The notes: a model not told the origin generated them from the letters alone. 19,093 nt of DNA from Ceratorhiza oryzae-sativae (GCA_030998015.1 JARWMV010000205.1:1-19093); one strand, 5' to 3'; counted from the first letter of the stretch, positions 1 through 7,215 are shown. A program made the numbers and translations.

Positions 1-13
1 CTAACGCGCGCGG
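1..13 (+). repeat. Family A hairpin element, right end only (cut by window edge)
   Basis: The first 13 bases match the terminal CTAACGCGCGCGG of the 172-bp family A element found complete elsewhere in the window. The rest would lie before position 1. Confidence 0.85.
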
Positions 14-121
14 ACGCTAAACCACGGTTGGCTTTTTACTGTAAAGCACTAGTGTTCCATACAAAACGGCATGTTTCTAGATAAAGATCAAATCTCTACC
101 CTAAAACTTCAGAACAAGACT
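14..121. other. Spacer, nothing recognised
   Basis: This AT-rich stretch lies between a partial and a complete family A element. No reading frame, tRNA or intron core motif was recognised on either strand. It is presumably part of the intron that follows nad4L exon 1 on the minus strand. Confidence 0.4.
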
Positions 122-343
122 CCGCCGGCGTTAGAGGGAATCCTCAGATGAGGTAGCCTTGACCATGAGTCTCATGGTCCAGGCTACCTCCCATAAAGAT
201 TCCCTCGTAGAAAATGACGACCGTTCGTCATTTTCAGCCGGCGGCTAAATATCGATATTATGCCGCGCACTAGCAATCGCAAACGGTTGCGATTGCTCAC
301 GTTGGTTGGTGGGACAAGTCCCACCAGCAACTAACGCGCGCGG
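122..343 (+). repeat. Family A element, long form with nested hairpin (A1)
   Basis: This copy starts CCGCCGGCG and ends GCGCGCGG. Arm 1 is closed by CCGCCGGC/GCCGGCGG and holds two hairpins; arm 2 is closed by CCGCGC/GCGCGG and holds two more; the linker contains ATATCGATAT. The loop of the first hairpin carries an extra hairpin of about 50 bp with GAGGTAGCC/GGCTACCTC arms. The same long form occurs at 6270-6491, 8344-8565 and 13539-13760. Confidence 0.9.
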
Positions 344-381
344 AGTCAGCCTCGTAACTAAGATTAGTTTCAAGGTATTGC

Positions 382-417
382 GAGGTAGCCTGGACCCCAG
401 AGGTTCCAGGCTACCTC
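382..417. repeat. Family L hairpin
   Basis: Inverted repeat GAGGTAGCCTGGA/TCCAGGCTACCTC around a short loop. Related hairpins occur alone at 11544-11579 and 14696-14731 and nested inside family A. The flanking bases (TATTGC on one side, GGAATCAG on the other) recur around the hairpin inside family B, so this copy may be what is left of a B element. Confidence 0.8.
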
Positions 418-424
418 GGAATCA

Positions 425-585
425 GAGTCCTAAATATCACATTCTCAAAGAGAATGATTGCACCTAATAGGTCAATTGGTATTTTACTACCATTTCTGAT
501 TAAAGGCATTTTTATTTGACATAAAAAACTTGAATTACTATTTCTACCTCGTCTGTGGTCTTGTTCCAGGAACACGACCGCAGAC
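425..585 (-). other. Unassigned short open frame
   Basis: An open minus-strand stretch reads through residues such as MPLIRNGSKIPIDLLGAI and is cut at both ends by hairpin elements. I do not recognise a family. It may be a fragment of an intron reading frame, or chance openness in AT-rich sequence. Its place downstream of the nad4L intron endonuclease would fit an intron-derived remnant. Confidence 0.25.
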
Positions 586-590
586 TTCTG

Positions 591-630
591 CCCCCCAAAC
601 ATGTGCAGCTACGCTGCATTGTTTGGAGGG
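591..630. repeat. Family E hairpin (short copy)
   Basis: CCCCCCAAAC and GTTTGGAGGGG arms flank a GCAGC-TACGCTGC core. This is the same core as the E hairpins near 1341, 8583, 14952, 17111 and 18371, and the one nested in both long F elements. Confidence 0.75.
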
Positions 631-639
631 GCCGGAGCC

Positions 640-663
640 TGTGGGCGGCTAAAGCCGCCCACA
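640..663. repeat. Perfect GC hairpin
   Basis: TGTGGGCGGCT and AGCCGCCCACA form an 11-bp stem with a two-base loop. It abuts the E hairpin and marks the place where the nad4L intron endonuclease frame stops being recognisable. Confidence 0.75.
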
Positions 664-867
664 GTCGAGGTTAAAAACTATTGATTGTGTAATAGGCTCC
701 CCTTCCACAAACCCACTAATCCAATCAGGATTTAAAATGGTGTTGTCAGGGCTATAGTTGGGTCTTTCTAATACACTTAGATTAGGAAATTCCTTTTTCA
801 AATTTTCAGATAATCCAAAATTTAGTGTTGCTTTAAGAGACACAATCTGATGTAACCCCGCCAGTGT

Positions 868-917
868 AAGGTGTTTCCAAAAACACCTTTACGGTGGTTT
901 TGGGCCCTACGGGCTTT
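868..917. repeat. Family I hairpin
   Basis: AAAAACACC/GGTGGTTTT arms are followed by a short GCCC-TAC-GGGC hairpin. Another copy is at 2268-2310. It interrupts the nad4L intron endonuclease frame. Confidence 0.7.
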
Positions 918-1089
918 ATCATTTAGTAATTTCACAATTTGTGCCCATATAGAAAAATCTACGGATTTAGCACTTTGTAAAGGGTATTCAGTAAAATGAG
1001 GAATAATTAAATTATTAATATCTTTGATACTTACAACACTAAATCGGCAAACATTTTTTACAGGATCTTTTGTGACTGTCCCAATCCCC

Positions 1090-1261
1090 CCGCCGGCGTT
1101 AGAGGGAATCCTAAAGATTCCCTCGTAGAAAATGACGACCGTTCGTCATTTTCAGCCGGCGGCTAAATATCGATATTATGCCGCGCACTAGCAATCGCAA
1201 ACGGTTGCGATTGCTCACGTTGGTTGGTGGGACAAGTCCCACCAGCAACTAACGCGCGCGG
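1090..1261 (+). repeat. Family A element, short form (A2)
   Basis: A 172-bp double-armed element with the simple CTAAA loop in its first hairpin. It interrupts the nad4L intron endonuclease between the codons for IQS and GIGTV. Exact removal leaves the frames one base out of register, so a small indel accompanied insertion or the ends differ by one base. Confidence 0.9.
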
Positions 1262-1340
1262 AGATTGTATTTTAAACAATAAATCTATATCACTTAACTG
1301 AAGTTCTATGACAAACCTCGCTTGTACAACATATCCAACA

Positions 1341-1454
1341 GTTGACCCCCCAAACTAATGCAGCTACGCTGCATTGTTTGGGGGGGTGATAGCCCCCCAA
1401 TACGCTGGCCCGTAGGGCGTGCCTTACAGGCTTGGTAACGCATTGGGGGGCTAT
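1341..1454. repeat. Family E element, two-hairpin form
   Basis: Two hairpins lie side by side: TTGACCCCCCAAAC with GTTTGGGGGGG around a GCAGC core, and AGCCCCCCAAT with ATTGGGGGGCT around a GTAGGGC-rich loop. Deleting from TTGACC to GGGGCTA rejoins the host frame. Confidence 0.8.
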
Positions 1455-1694
1455 TGATTTAATCCTTTTGGATACCGAGACATTAAAACAAGACTCAGCG
1501 TCACAAAAACCAGTGACAAAGTAGGGTGAAAGGGCCATAAGAGTTGTTGAATCAATTTCAGGAAATTCAACTAATAAAGTTTTATCAAGAAGGGTACTTA
1601 AAACAAAAAAGGGTTCTTCAAAAATAAACAAGAATAACGTAATAGTTGCAATGACTAAATTAAAAATAATTACCCACAATGCTCCTGCTATAGC

Positions 1695-1866
1695 CCGCCG
1701 GCGTTAGAGGGAATCCTAAAGATTCCCTCGTAGAAAATGACGACCGTTCGTCATTTTCAGCCGGCGGCTAAATATCGATATTATGCCGCGCACTAGCAAT
1801 CGCAAACGGTTGCGATTGCTCACGTTGGTTGGTGGGACAAGTCCCACCAGCAACTAACGCGCGCGG
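1695..1866 (+). repeat. Family A element, short form (A3)
   Basis: A complete 172-bp copy between nad4L exon 1 and the intron endonuclease frame. Removing 171 bp makes one continuous frame from the exon into the endonuclease, typical of intron ORFs translated as exon fusions. Confidence 0.9.
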
Positions 1867-1876
1867 GTACACCGAG

Positions 1877-2008
1877 ACCAAAAGAACTAATTAAAACAAG
1901 AAATGATACAGCTAGTATCATTGTCTCGATGGAACTGACTGATAGGGCAATATTTTTTCTATTTAATATAAATCCCAAAATTCCAATTAAAAACATTAAA
2001 AAAATCAT
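1877..2008 (-). CDS. nad4L: NADH dehydrogenase subunit 4L, exon 1
   Basis: The exon encodes the N-terminal 44 residues of NAD4L, a small membrane subunit of respiratory complex I in the mitochondrial inner membrane, homologous to NuoK. The ATG at 2008 opens a frame with the hallmark segments LIGILGFILNRKNI and SIETMILAVSFLVLISSF, covering the first membrane helix and most of the second. NAD4L is usually near 90 residues, so about half is missing and should lie beyond a downstream intron, outside the window. The 5'-end choice is clear because the match starts at this Met; only 10 bp separate it from a family A element. The 3' limit is inferred from loss of similarity after SSFG and is uncertain by a few codons. 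No hairpin element lies within the exon. Confidence 0.9.
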
Positions 2009-2018
2009 AATTTAAATT

Positions 2019-2190
2019 CCGCCGGCGTTAGAGGGAATCCTAAAGATTCCCTCGTAGAAAATGACGACCGTTCGTCATTTTCAGCCGGCGGCTAAATATC
2101 GATATTATGCCGCGCACTAGCAATCGCAAACGGTTGCGATTGCTCACGTTGGTTGGTGGGACAAGTCCCACCAGCAACTAACGCGCGCGG
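2019..2190 (+). repeat. Family A element, short form (A4)
   Basis: A complete 172-bp copy ending 10 bp upstream of the nad4L start codon, so it occupies the 5' leader of that gene. It could affect leader folding or translation; that is inference. Confidence 0.9.
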
Positions 2191-2267
2191 ATCCTTATGG
2201 GCAGACTAAATTGTTGTTGACCAACCGAAATTGGTCACATTTAGTAATGCGTGCAATGAAAAATTGC

Positions 2268-2310
2268 TTCCAAAAACACCTTTACGGTGGTTTTGGGCCC
2301 TACGGGCTTA
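2268..2310. repeat. Family I hairpin
   Basis: Nearly the same sequence as the copy at 868-917, with CCAAAAACACC, GGTGGTTTTGG and GCCC-TAC-GGGC blocks. Confidence 0.7.
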
Positions 2311-2580
2311 CTTAACTTATTTACAGTTCAGCTAGATTCAACGTAATAAATTAAGTGTTGTTGACATTACCGTCTCTTTTATCAAAAATCACGGAATTTA
2401 ATAATTCAAGACCAACTAAGGGTTTGTTTGTCGACCTCCTTGGCGCTACTCAGTCCGGGCCTATGGTAGAAGGATTGCGAGTAGGAATCTGCCGTCTGAG
2501 GGTAAGTGAAATCCAATATAAAGTTTTAGCAGGTGGGCATCGGATTGGAATCAAAGGAGTAAATTTTCCCGTAAAATTAT
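2311..2580. other. Unassigned stretch upstream of nad4L
   Basis: About 270 bp without a recognised gene. Both strands stay partly open: a plus-strand frame begins at 2355, and the minus strand has two open pieces joined by a stop near 2465. None resembles nad5, although the missing nad5 3' exons would be expected here. It may be intron sequence or leader for nad4L. Confidence 0.35.
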
Positions 2581-2797
2581 TATTACCCGTGCACGCCTGC
2601 GAACGCCTTGGCTTGCCAAGGCGGCCCTGGCGTGCGCGCGGCTCGCCGCGAACGCGGCCTCGTTAACAATGCCCACGGGTCGTTGACCCTCCGCTTTATT
2701 ACCCCTGCCAAGACGTGCGCTAAAGCGCAGTTCTCTAGGCAGGGCGGCTGAAATCTTGGGTTACACCTAAGATTTTAGCCGATAGAGCGGGGGCATT
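2577..2797 (+). repeat. Composite hairpin cluster (short B variant + C + CGGCT hairpin)
   Basis: It starts with the B-type head ACCCGTGCACGCC and a GCCTTGG/CCAAGGC hairpin, continues through a GCCGCG/CGCGGC pair and a family C hairpin (CCCCTGCC/GGCAGGG), and ends with a CGGCTGAAATCTT/AAGATTTTAGCCG hairpin and GCGGGGGC. A copy identical as far as I can see lies at 4644-4862. ATTATTA occurs immediately at both ends of this copy. Confidence 0.8.
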
Positions 2798-2939
2798 ATT
2801 ATATACTTTAGCAAAATTAGACTTGTATCCTCACAGCTTGATGTTATCTTACCGCATTGAAACCTTTAAATATATAGAACAGGACAGTATCTAGAGAAAC
2901 TGTTACTGGCCGTTCCTTAGGTTTTACAGGTTTTTCATA

Positions 2940-3338
2940 CTTTCGTATGGGGTCTGACTATATCTTAATTCTACACTTATAAGCAAGTTACTTAATTTAA
3001 TGCGAGATTTTTGATCCCGTGTAGACACTACTACCTTTTAGTCGATGCGCTTTTATCCTTAATAAATTAAACAAAAAATTCAGCAGTCACTTCGGATGAA
3101 ATCAAACTTGATTTGAAGTGGCACTGCCAACGGTTTAACCGTAAGGATTTTAGTTCCGCGAAGATCCATTTCACTTTCGATCATCTTGAGTCTCATTACA
3201 TCGGAACATTGTCCATAGATAGATAATTACTCTATCGTACTTTCAAAGGTTACCCTTTTACTCGCTGTAACTTAAGCTTTAGGAATTGCCCGGAGTTTGG
3301 CAGTATTACAACATTTCGTGTGCGAACACACTGGCTTA
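2940..3338 (-). ncRNA. Group I intron core after nad5 exon c
   Basis: On the minus strand, just after the exon, the sequence contains ACTGCCAAACTCCGGGCAAT, then CCTAAAGC, GGTAACC and TGGACAATGTTCCG, a series typical of a group I catalytic core, and ends with the S-type motif AGATATAGTC at about 2947-2956. A small CATACGAAAGTATG hairpin follows, as expected for P9. The 3' splice site and next exon were not found, so the intron is assigned from its core only. Confidence 0.7.
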
Positions 3339-3443
3339 TTGATCTGCCATAGCGTGAATAATTGCACCTGCAGATAAGAATAGTAAACTCTTGAAGAAAG
3401 CGTGGTTTACTAAGTGGAATAAAGCTACATTGTGTTGAGAAAG
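3339..3443 (-). CDS. nad5: NADH dehydrogenase subunit 5, internal exon c
   Basis: The 35 codons read [20 protein letters not shown] and on through [14 protein letters not shown], the strongly conserved NAD5 segment with the HxxxHAFFK motif of the proton-channel core. NAD5 (NuoL homologue) is a large antiporter-like membrane subunit of complex I. The exon begins directly after an intron-final G at 3444 and joins in phase 0 to exon b (…AVG). Conservation stops after MADQ, where an in-frame TAA and a group I core follow. In other organisms this is followed by QDMRKxGG, which I could not find downstream. The exon is free of hairpin insertions. Confidence 0.93.
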
Positions 3444-3574
3444 CAGTTATGTTAAATGTAACTATTACATACCGATTTTATATAACAGGCTAGGGAAAAT
3501 GTGAGGAGCAACAATAGATTGAAGAGTGGAAAGTGATCGAGAGGGAATTCGTATAGAATAACCCCGTTTAGAAT

Positions 3575-3717
3575 ACCTCCGCGCTCTTTGATCGCCCGCA
3601 GGGCGGCCTAAGCGCGGAGGGTTTGTCACGCGGCCTCGATAACCATACCCCTCGGGTCAACAGCATGTATTTATATATAAATACAATGCTGGTTGACCCT
3701 AAGCGGGGGTTATGAAG
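3575..3717 (+). repeat. Composite G hairpin plus family B tail
   Basis: A G hairpin (CTCCGCGCTC … AAGCGCGGAG) is joined to the end of a B element: CCTCGATAACCATACCC, then the GGGTCAACAGCAT/ATGCTGGTTGACCC hairpin with its AT-rich centre, then TAAGCGGGGGT. It interrupts the endonuclease frame near its C-terminus. Confidence 0.8.
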
Positions 3718-3832
3718 AGCAGACTCCAAACCAAATTTATCAAGTAATAATTTTCGAAGAAGTTCAACTTCTTCTAGTGTAAAATTATCTAAAACCCCGT
3801 GATGGTTAACCAGCACGGACTATAACCCTATC

Positions 3833-3932
3833 CAACGCTCTCTGATCGCGCCTTTAGGCGCGGCCTAAGCGCTGAGGACTCCTAAATTGGGGGTGATTTG
3901 CGCAGGCAAATCTACACCCCCAATTTGGGGTT
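3833..3932. repeat. Composite G' plus H hairpins
   Basis: A G' hairpin (CTCTGATCGCGCC…AAGCGCTGAG) lies next to an H hairpin (CCAAATTGG-type arms around GATTTGCGCAGGCAAATC). The same pair occurs inverted at about 14442-14540 inside another LAGLIDADG frame. Confidence 0.8.
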
Positions 3933-4178
3933 TTATACCAGGAGTTCGCTTTTTTTTTATTGAATCCACCATCATCGCAAATCCAATAACCGAGGCCCGA
4001 GGGTGTCAACAGATTTGCGATATTAGCTGGTACAACTTTAACACCGTCCTGGTAAAAAATATTTAAAAACTCACCAAAACAAGGTAAAGCGTAAGTTCCA
4101 AAATATATTGCTTTATAAACTTTCCCCGAGACTTTAAGCTTAAAAGTTTGTGTTTTTGGACCTGAAGGACAAAATTCT

Positions 4179-4350
4179 CCGCGCGCGTTAGTTGCTGGTG
4201 GGACTTGTCCCACCAACCAACGTGAGCAATCGCAACCGTTTGCGATTGCTAGTGCGCGGCATAATATCGATATTTAGCCGCCGGCTGAAAATGACGAACG
4301 GTCGTCATTTTCTACGAGGGAATCTTTAGGATTCCCTCTAACGCCGGCGG
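4179..4350 (-). repeat. Family A element, short form (A5)
   Basis: A complete copy in minus orientation, interrupting the endonuclease frame between LFHLYE and the FCPSGPKTQ segment. Exact excision does not restore frame. Confidence 0.9.
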
Positions 4351-4643
4351 GCTCATACAAGTGAAACAGGTAATCTTCATGTACAGCTCCTTGTCTAAAC
4401 CTTAAACATGGATTTATACCTAACCTTCGGTTGTTAACATTAAGGTCACCAAGTATGAGACCAACCAAGATGTCTTTCAATTGGGGTGAAAGAGTAAATT
4501 GCAATTTTTCAGATTCAGTTAACCGGCGTGACACTAAACCCTCTCGAGGTTTTAATAATGGTAAAGAAGAGAGTACTACACAATATCCAATTGGCTGAAT
4601 GTTTTCGACATTAAATGATATTGCAACGGCACATAGTAACGGA

Positions 4644-4862
4644 ATAATTATTACCCGTGCACGCCTGCGAACGCCTTGGCTTGCCAAGGCGGCCCTGGCG
4701 TGCGCGCGGCTCGCCGCGAACGCGGCCTCGTTAACAATGCCCACGGGTCGTTGACCCTCCGCTTTATTACCCCTGCCAAGACGTGCGCTAAAGCGCAGTT
4801 CTCTAGGCAGGGCGGCTGAAATCTTGGGTTACACCTAAGATTTTAGCCGATAGAGCGGGGGC
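4644..4862 (+). repeat. Composite hairpin cluster, second copy
   Basis: The same ordered set of hairpins as at 2577-2797, with no difference I can see over about 215 bp. Its end abuts family A copy A6. Such identity between two copies implies recent duplication or gene conversion. Confidence 0.8.
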
Positions 4863-5034
4863 CCGCGCGCGTTAGTTGCTGGTGGGACTTGTCCCACCAA
4901 CCAACGTGAGCAATCGCAACCGTTTGCGATTGCTAGTGCGCGGCATAATATCGATATTTAGCCGCCGGCTGAAAATGACGAACGGTCGTCATTTTCTACG
5001 AGGGAATCTTTAGGATTCCCTCTAACGCCGGCGG
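4863..5034 (-). repeat. Family A element, short form (A6)
   Basis: A complete copy placed back to back with the composite cluster. Together they separate the hydrophobic N-terminal lead (from 5084) from the body of the endonuclease. Confidence 0.9.
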
Positions 5035-5084
5035 AAAATTAACAAAAGAGTTATTCGAAAAAAAGATTTGAATAAATAAAACAT

Positions 5085-5536
5085 TTATATGAAATTAGTA
5101 TAGTGATAACCTACGGTAAGGCCTTACCACGGATCTATGGGTCAGCGATAGCGATAGATTCGGCTTATTAATTCTTCCAACTCTCTGATCGCGCCTTTAG
5201 GCGCGGCCTAAGCGCTGAGGACTGATAGTTAGACCAAAGTTTGTCAAAATCAACTCGGGGTTAGGTCCCTTACAGGGACCAACCCCGGAGGCAGGGCTCC
5301 CGGAAAAATCCGCAGAGCTCCCACACTCTTAGAGAGCGGGGGTTATATTGATTGATCAAGCGCGCCATAGAATCCCTAACGCGGAGAGTCAATCAATGAA
5401 TTTTAACATTATTCCAATGTTAAAATTTTATAACTACAATCACTTTTATAGCGATTTGTGAACAGAGTGACTCGACCTGCTCCTCGACCGTGACCGTCAA
5501 AGCCAGCATCTCTAATAAAAAAATATATTCCATAAG
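5085..5536. repeat. Hairpin-rich spacer inside the nad5 b/c intron
   Basis: No gene was recognised in these 450 bp. The stretch holds a G' hairpin (5178-5221), a hairpin GGGGTTAGGTCCC/GGGACCAACCCC (5256-5287), a TTTTAACATT/AATGTTAAAA hairpin (5402-5426) and other GC-rich inverted repeats. It separates the truncated endonuclease fragment above it from the full-length frame below. Confidence 0.5.
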
Positions 5537-6003
5537 CTAGAGGGGGTTTATTTTATATTGCATACCGTCGCGTTGGGACCGCCCGAATGGTTTCCAAAAA
5601 CACCTCCAAACATGTGCAGCTACGCTGCATTGTTTGGGGGTGGTTTTGGAGGTATAAAGCGCATTTCGGGCGTCCCCAGCGCGGCCGGCGCGGCCGAGAG
5701 TGCATGATTTGGTGTCCCATTGATGGGACGCCAAATCTACATGCATTCTCGAGTGGATGAATGAATATGCGGACCAATCAATGTAACTAGCTCATTAAAT
5801 TTAGATTTGGGCATTTATACTCTATATTGGTCTTTAATGCCATTTTTGTGTAAAGCAGTATTTAAATCAAACTTAGTATTAAGTATAGAGGATAAATATT
5901 TACTATCTTCAAGTGAGAAATTATCAGTACAAAAATAAAAAGCTCCTTTATTAAAAAAGCCATCATCCATAGCGAAATAGGCTAAGCTTAAAGGTGTTAG
6001 CAA
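5537..6003 (-). pseudogene. Truncated LAGLIDADG endonuclease, C-terminal half only
   Basis: The minus strand reads TPLSLAYFAMDDGFF (second LAGLIDADG motif, catalytic Asp kept), then DNFSLEDSKYLSSIL, NGIKDQYRV, an in-frame TAA at 5815-5817, MPKSKFNELVTLIGPHIHSS, element F1, and MQYKINPL with stop TAG. Relatives have a Tyr where the TAA falls, so this is a nonsense change. Removing F1 exactly (5564-5754) joins HSS to MQYKI in frame. The N-terminal half and first motif are absent, replaced by a family B element. The gene is a remnant of a second intron endonuclease in the same intron. Confidence 0.75.
5564..5754 (+). repeat. Family F element, long form (F1)
   Basis: It starts ACCGTCGCG, ends CTCGAGT, and contains CGCCCGAA/TTCGGGCG, GCGGCCGGCGCGGCCG and GTCCCAT/ATGGGAC hairpins. 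An E-type hairpin of about 73 bp is nested between GAATGGTTT and TTCGGGCG. Length is 191 bp, compared with 118 bp for the empty copy at 8734. Confidence 0.85.
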
Positions 6004-6007
6004 ATCA

Positions 6008-6214
6008 AACCCCCGCTTAGGGTCAACCAGCATTGTATTTATATATAAATACATGCTGTTGACCCGAGGGGTTTGGTTATCGAGGCCGCGTTCGCGGCGA
6101 GGTATTGCGAGGTACCCTGGAACTTTAAGTTCCAGGGTACCTCGGAATCAGACGCCGCGCGCACGCCAGGGCCGCCTTGGCTTAAGCCAGGGCGTTCGCA
6201 GGCGTGCACGGGTC
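6008..6214 (-). repeat. Family B composite element (B3)
   Basis: Minus-orientation copy, from the CCCCCGCTTAGGGTCAACC end to CAGGCGTGCACGGGTC. It has the GGGTCAACAGCAT hairpin with ATTTATATATAAAT centre, the nested GAGGTACCCTGGAAC hairpin and the GCCTTGGCTTAAG hairpin. It replaces the 5' half of the endonuclease fragment. Confidence 0.85.
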
Positions 6215-6228
6215 AACTAAATTAAAGT

Positions 6229-6248
6229 ATAGTGATAGTCTCTAATGC
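6229..6248 (-). other. Possible group I R-type motif
   Basis: The minus strand reads CATTAGAGACTATCACTATA. The GACTA could pair with a TAGTC S motif, as in group I P7. A similar TTTAGAGACTATCAACATA lies just upstream of the endonuclease ATG at 18225. This suggests a remnant of a further intron core, but no matching S was found nearby. Confidence 0.3.
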
Positions 6249-6269
6249 TAAATACCTGTCGCTGCATGT

Positions 6270-6491
6270 CCGCGCGCGTTAGTTGCTGGTGGGACTTGTC
6301 CCACCAACCAACGTGAGCAATCGCAACCGTTTGCGATTGCTAGTGCGCGGCATAATATCGATATTTAGCCGCCGGCTGAAAATGACGAACGGTCGTCATT
6401 TTCTACGAGGGAATCTTTATGGGAGGTAGCCTGGACCATGAGACTCATGGTCAAGGCTACCTCATCTGAGGATTCCCTCTAACGCCGGCGG
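6270..6491 (-). repeat. Family A element, long form (A7)
   Basis: Minus-orientation copy with the extra nested hairpin of about 50 bp. It is preceded by CTGTCGCTGCATGT and followed by GAGGCGGACATG, resembling insertion into the loop of the GCAGCATGT hairpin also hit by A8 and A11. Confidence 0.9.
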
Positions 6492-6911
6492 GAGGCGGAC
6501 ATGTTCCGACTCGTGAGTCGGGAAAACAACTAGGATTTATTACCCTCGAGAATCGATGTAGATTTGCCTTCGCAAATCTTACCCGGGGTCAATGGCGACA
6601 TTGCAATTATTGGGGGTCACCGTCGACGGTGTCAAAAGACTCCGCTTAGTCATTCTTCATTCTCTAGAGAACTCCTACCCTAACCCTGTCGAAGAGTCCG
6701 ATTTGGCCAGTGCTGTCATGATCTAAGCGCAAAGCGACGATTCTGTGGGGTAGTTAAACTTCAGTTGGTCTGGGTGCCAACTTAACTGGCAGAGCCTTGG
6801 TCTGAGTACGTTCTAACCCCAGGGCTCACCACAACTAGATTCTCTTTTACAGACCCTGGCACAAGCCCTGGCCTTACTTTTTAGTTCATTACAAGGTGGA
6901 TGAACTAAAAA
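6492..6911. other. GC-richer structured stretch without a gene
   Basis: No reading frame was recognised. The stretch includes palindromes CCGACTCGTGAGTCGG (6506-6521) and CACCGTCGACGGTG (6618-6631), and paired blocks such as CCCCAGGGCTCACC and GGTCTGGGTGCC. Base composition and pairing suggest a structured RNA, perhaps intron periphery, but I cannot name it. Confidence 0.35.
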
Positions 6912-6912
6912 A

Positions 6913-6988
6913 GAGGCCGCGTTCGCGGCGAGGTATTGCCTCGGAATCAGACGCCGCGCGCACGCCAGTTCGCAGGCGTGCACGGGTC
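6913..6988 (-). repeat. Family B fragment lacking two hairpins
   Basis: It follows the B sequence from GAGGCCGCGTTCGCGG to CAGGCGTGCACGGGTC but lacks both the GAGGTACC hairpin and the GCCTTGGCTTAAG hairpin. The joints fall at the hairpin bases, so it is either an ancestral unnested copy or a copy that lost both palindromes. Confidence 0.75.
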
Positions 6989-7109
6989 ATAATCTTTTCC
7001 GTTCAGGACGATGCTTAATGTTATATGTAATCTCGGTATGGCATGCGACCATGCAGGGATGAAAGTTACCCGCATACCCTGTAACCGCCTTTATGGTAGT
7101 ATTGAATAT

Positions 7110-7210
7110 GCGGAAATTTCAATTGTTCTCACAATTGCTCGGACTATATCTCATAGACACTTGTCTATTGCTATTTCTAGTCTCTGAGGCGTATTTAAGC
7201 CTGCTTATTT
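7110..7210 (-). ncRNA. Group I intron core in the nad5 b/c intron
   Basis: The minus strand contains the R motif CTCAGAGACTAGAAATAG, a short P8 stem (AGACAAGTGTCT), and the S motif GAGATATAGTCCGAGC. GACTA and TAGTC can form P7. It lies about 200 bp after exon b, so the endonuclease frames are placed downstream in the 3' part of the intron. Confidence 0.75.
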
Positions 7211-7215
7211 ACCTT

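Larger units (their letters stand above)
680..1694 (-). pseudogene. LAGLIDADG homing endonuclease frame in the nad4L intron, interrupted
   Basis: Read on the minus strand, a hydrophobic lead is followed by a first motif YFVTGFCDAESCF, close to the family form with the acidic residue kept and the following Gly replaced by Ser. Then come DIDLLFKIQS, GTVTKDPVKN, INNLIIPHFTEYPLQ, LNFGLSENLKKEF and the second motif DWISGFVEGE. The order and spacing match a two-motif LAGLIDADG protein. The frame is cut by a family E element (1341-1454), a family A element (1090-1261) and a family I hairpin (about 868-917), and is lost after the second motif near 680. Removing the E element exactly restores the reading KRIKS-TVGYVVQ. 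Upstream it runs in frame from nad4L exon 1 if element A3 is removed. Active members cut intronless alleles and spread the intron; this copy is probably inactive. Confidence 0.75.
3465..5084 (-). pseudogene. LAGLIDADG homing endonuclease frame in the nad5 b/c intron, interrupted
   Basis: A likely ATG at 5084 starts a hydrophobic lead beginning MFY, as in the frame at 18225. Recognisable pieces follow in order: the first motif LKDILVGLILGDLNV, LRFRQGAVHEDYLFHLYE, TYALPCFGEFLNIFY, the second motif GLGYWICDDGGFNK, NFTLEEVELLRKLLL and the C-terminus VAPHIFPSLLYKIGM, with a TAA stop at 3465-3467. Both catalytic Asp residues are kept. The frame is broken by A6 and a composite cluster (4644-5034), A5 (4179-4350), a G'/H cluster (3833-3932) and a G/J cluster (3575-3717). 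Its stop is 21 nt from exon c, so the ORF occupies the intron's 3' part. Removing A5 exactly leaves the frames out of register, so it is probably not functional. Confidence 0.8.

Noticed and set aside
2355..2666. Plus-strand frame of about 100 codons
   Set aside because: Its end is B-type repeat sequence and the rest matches no family I recognise. All other coding is on the minus strand. Left as an unassigned stretch rather than a gene.
3050..3210. Possible rRNA or tRNA gene because of strong local pairing
   Set aside because: The stretch lies inside a group I core between characteristic P/Q-like and S motifs, and no tRNA cloverleaf or conserved rRNA segment was recognised.
4274..4744. Open frame rich in Ala/Arg at its start, suggesting a separate protein
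   Set aside because: Its first third is translation through the composite hairpin cluster and its last part runs into element A5. Only the middle is endonuclease sequence, already described within 3465-5084.
5440..5536. Possible extra LAGLIDADG motif on the minus strand (reading IRDAGFDGHGRG)
   Set aside because: The similarity is weak, a stop precedes it, and the sequence is internally palindromic. It lies beyond the TAG stop of the endonuclease fragment.
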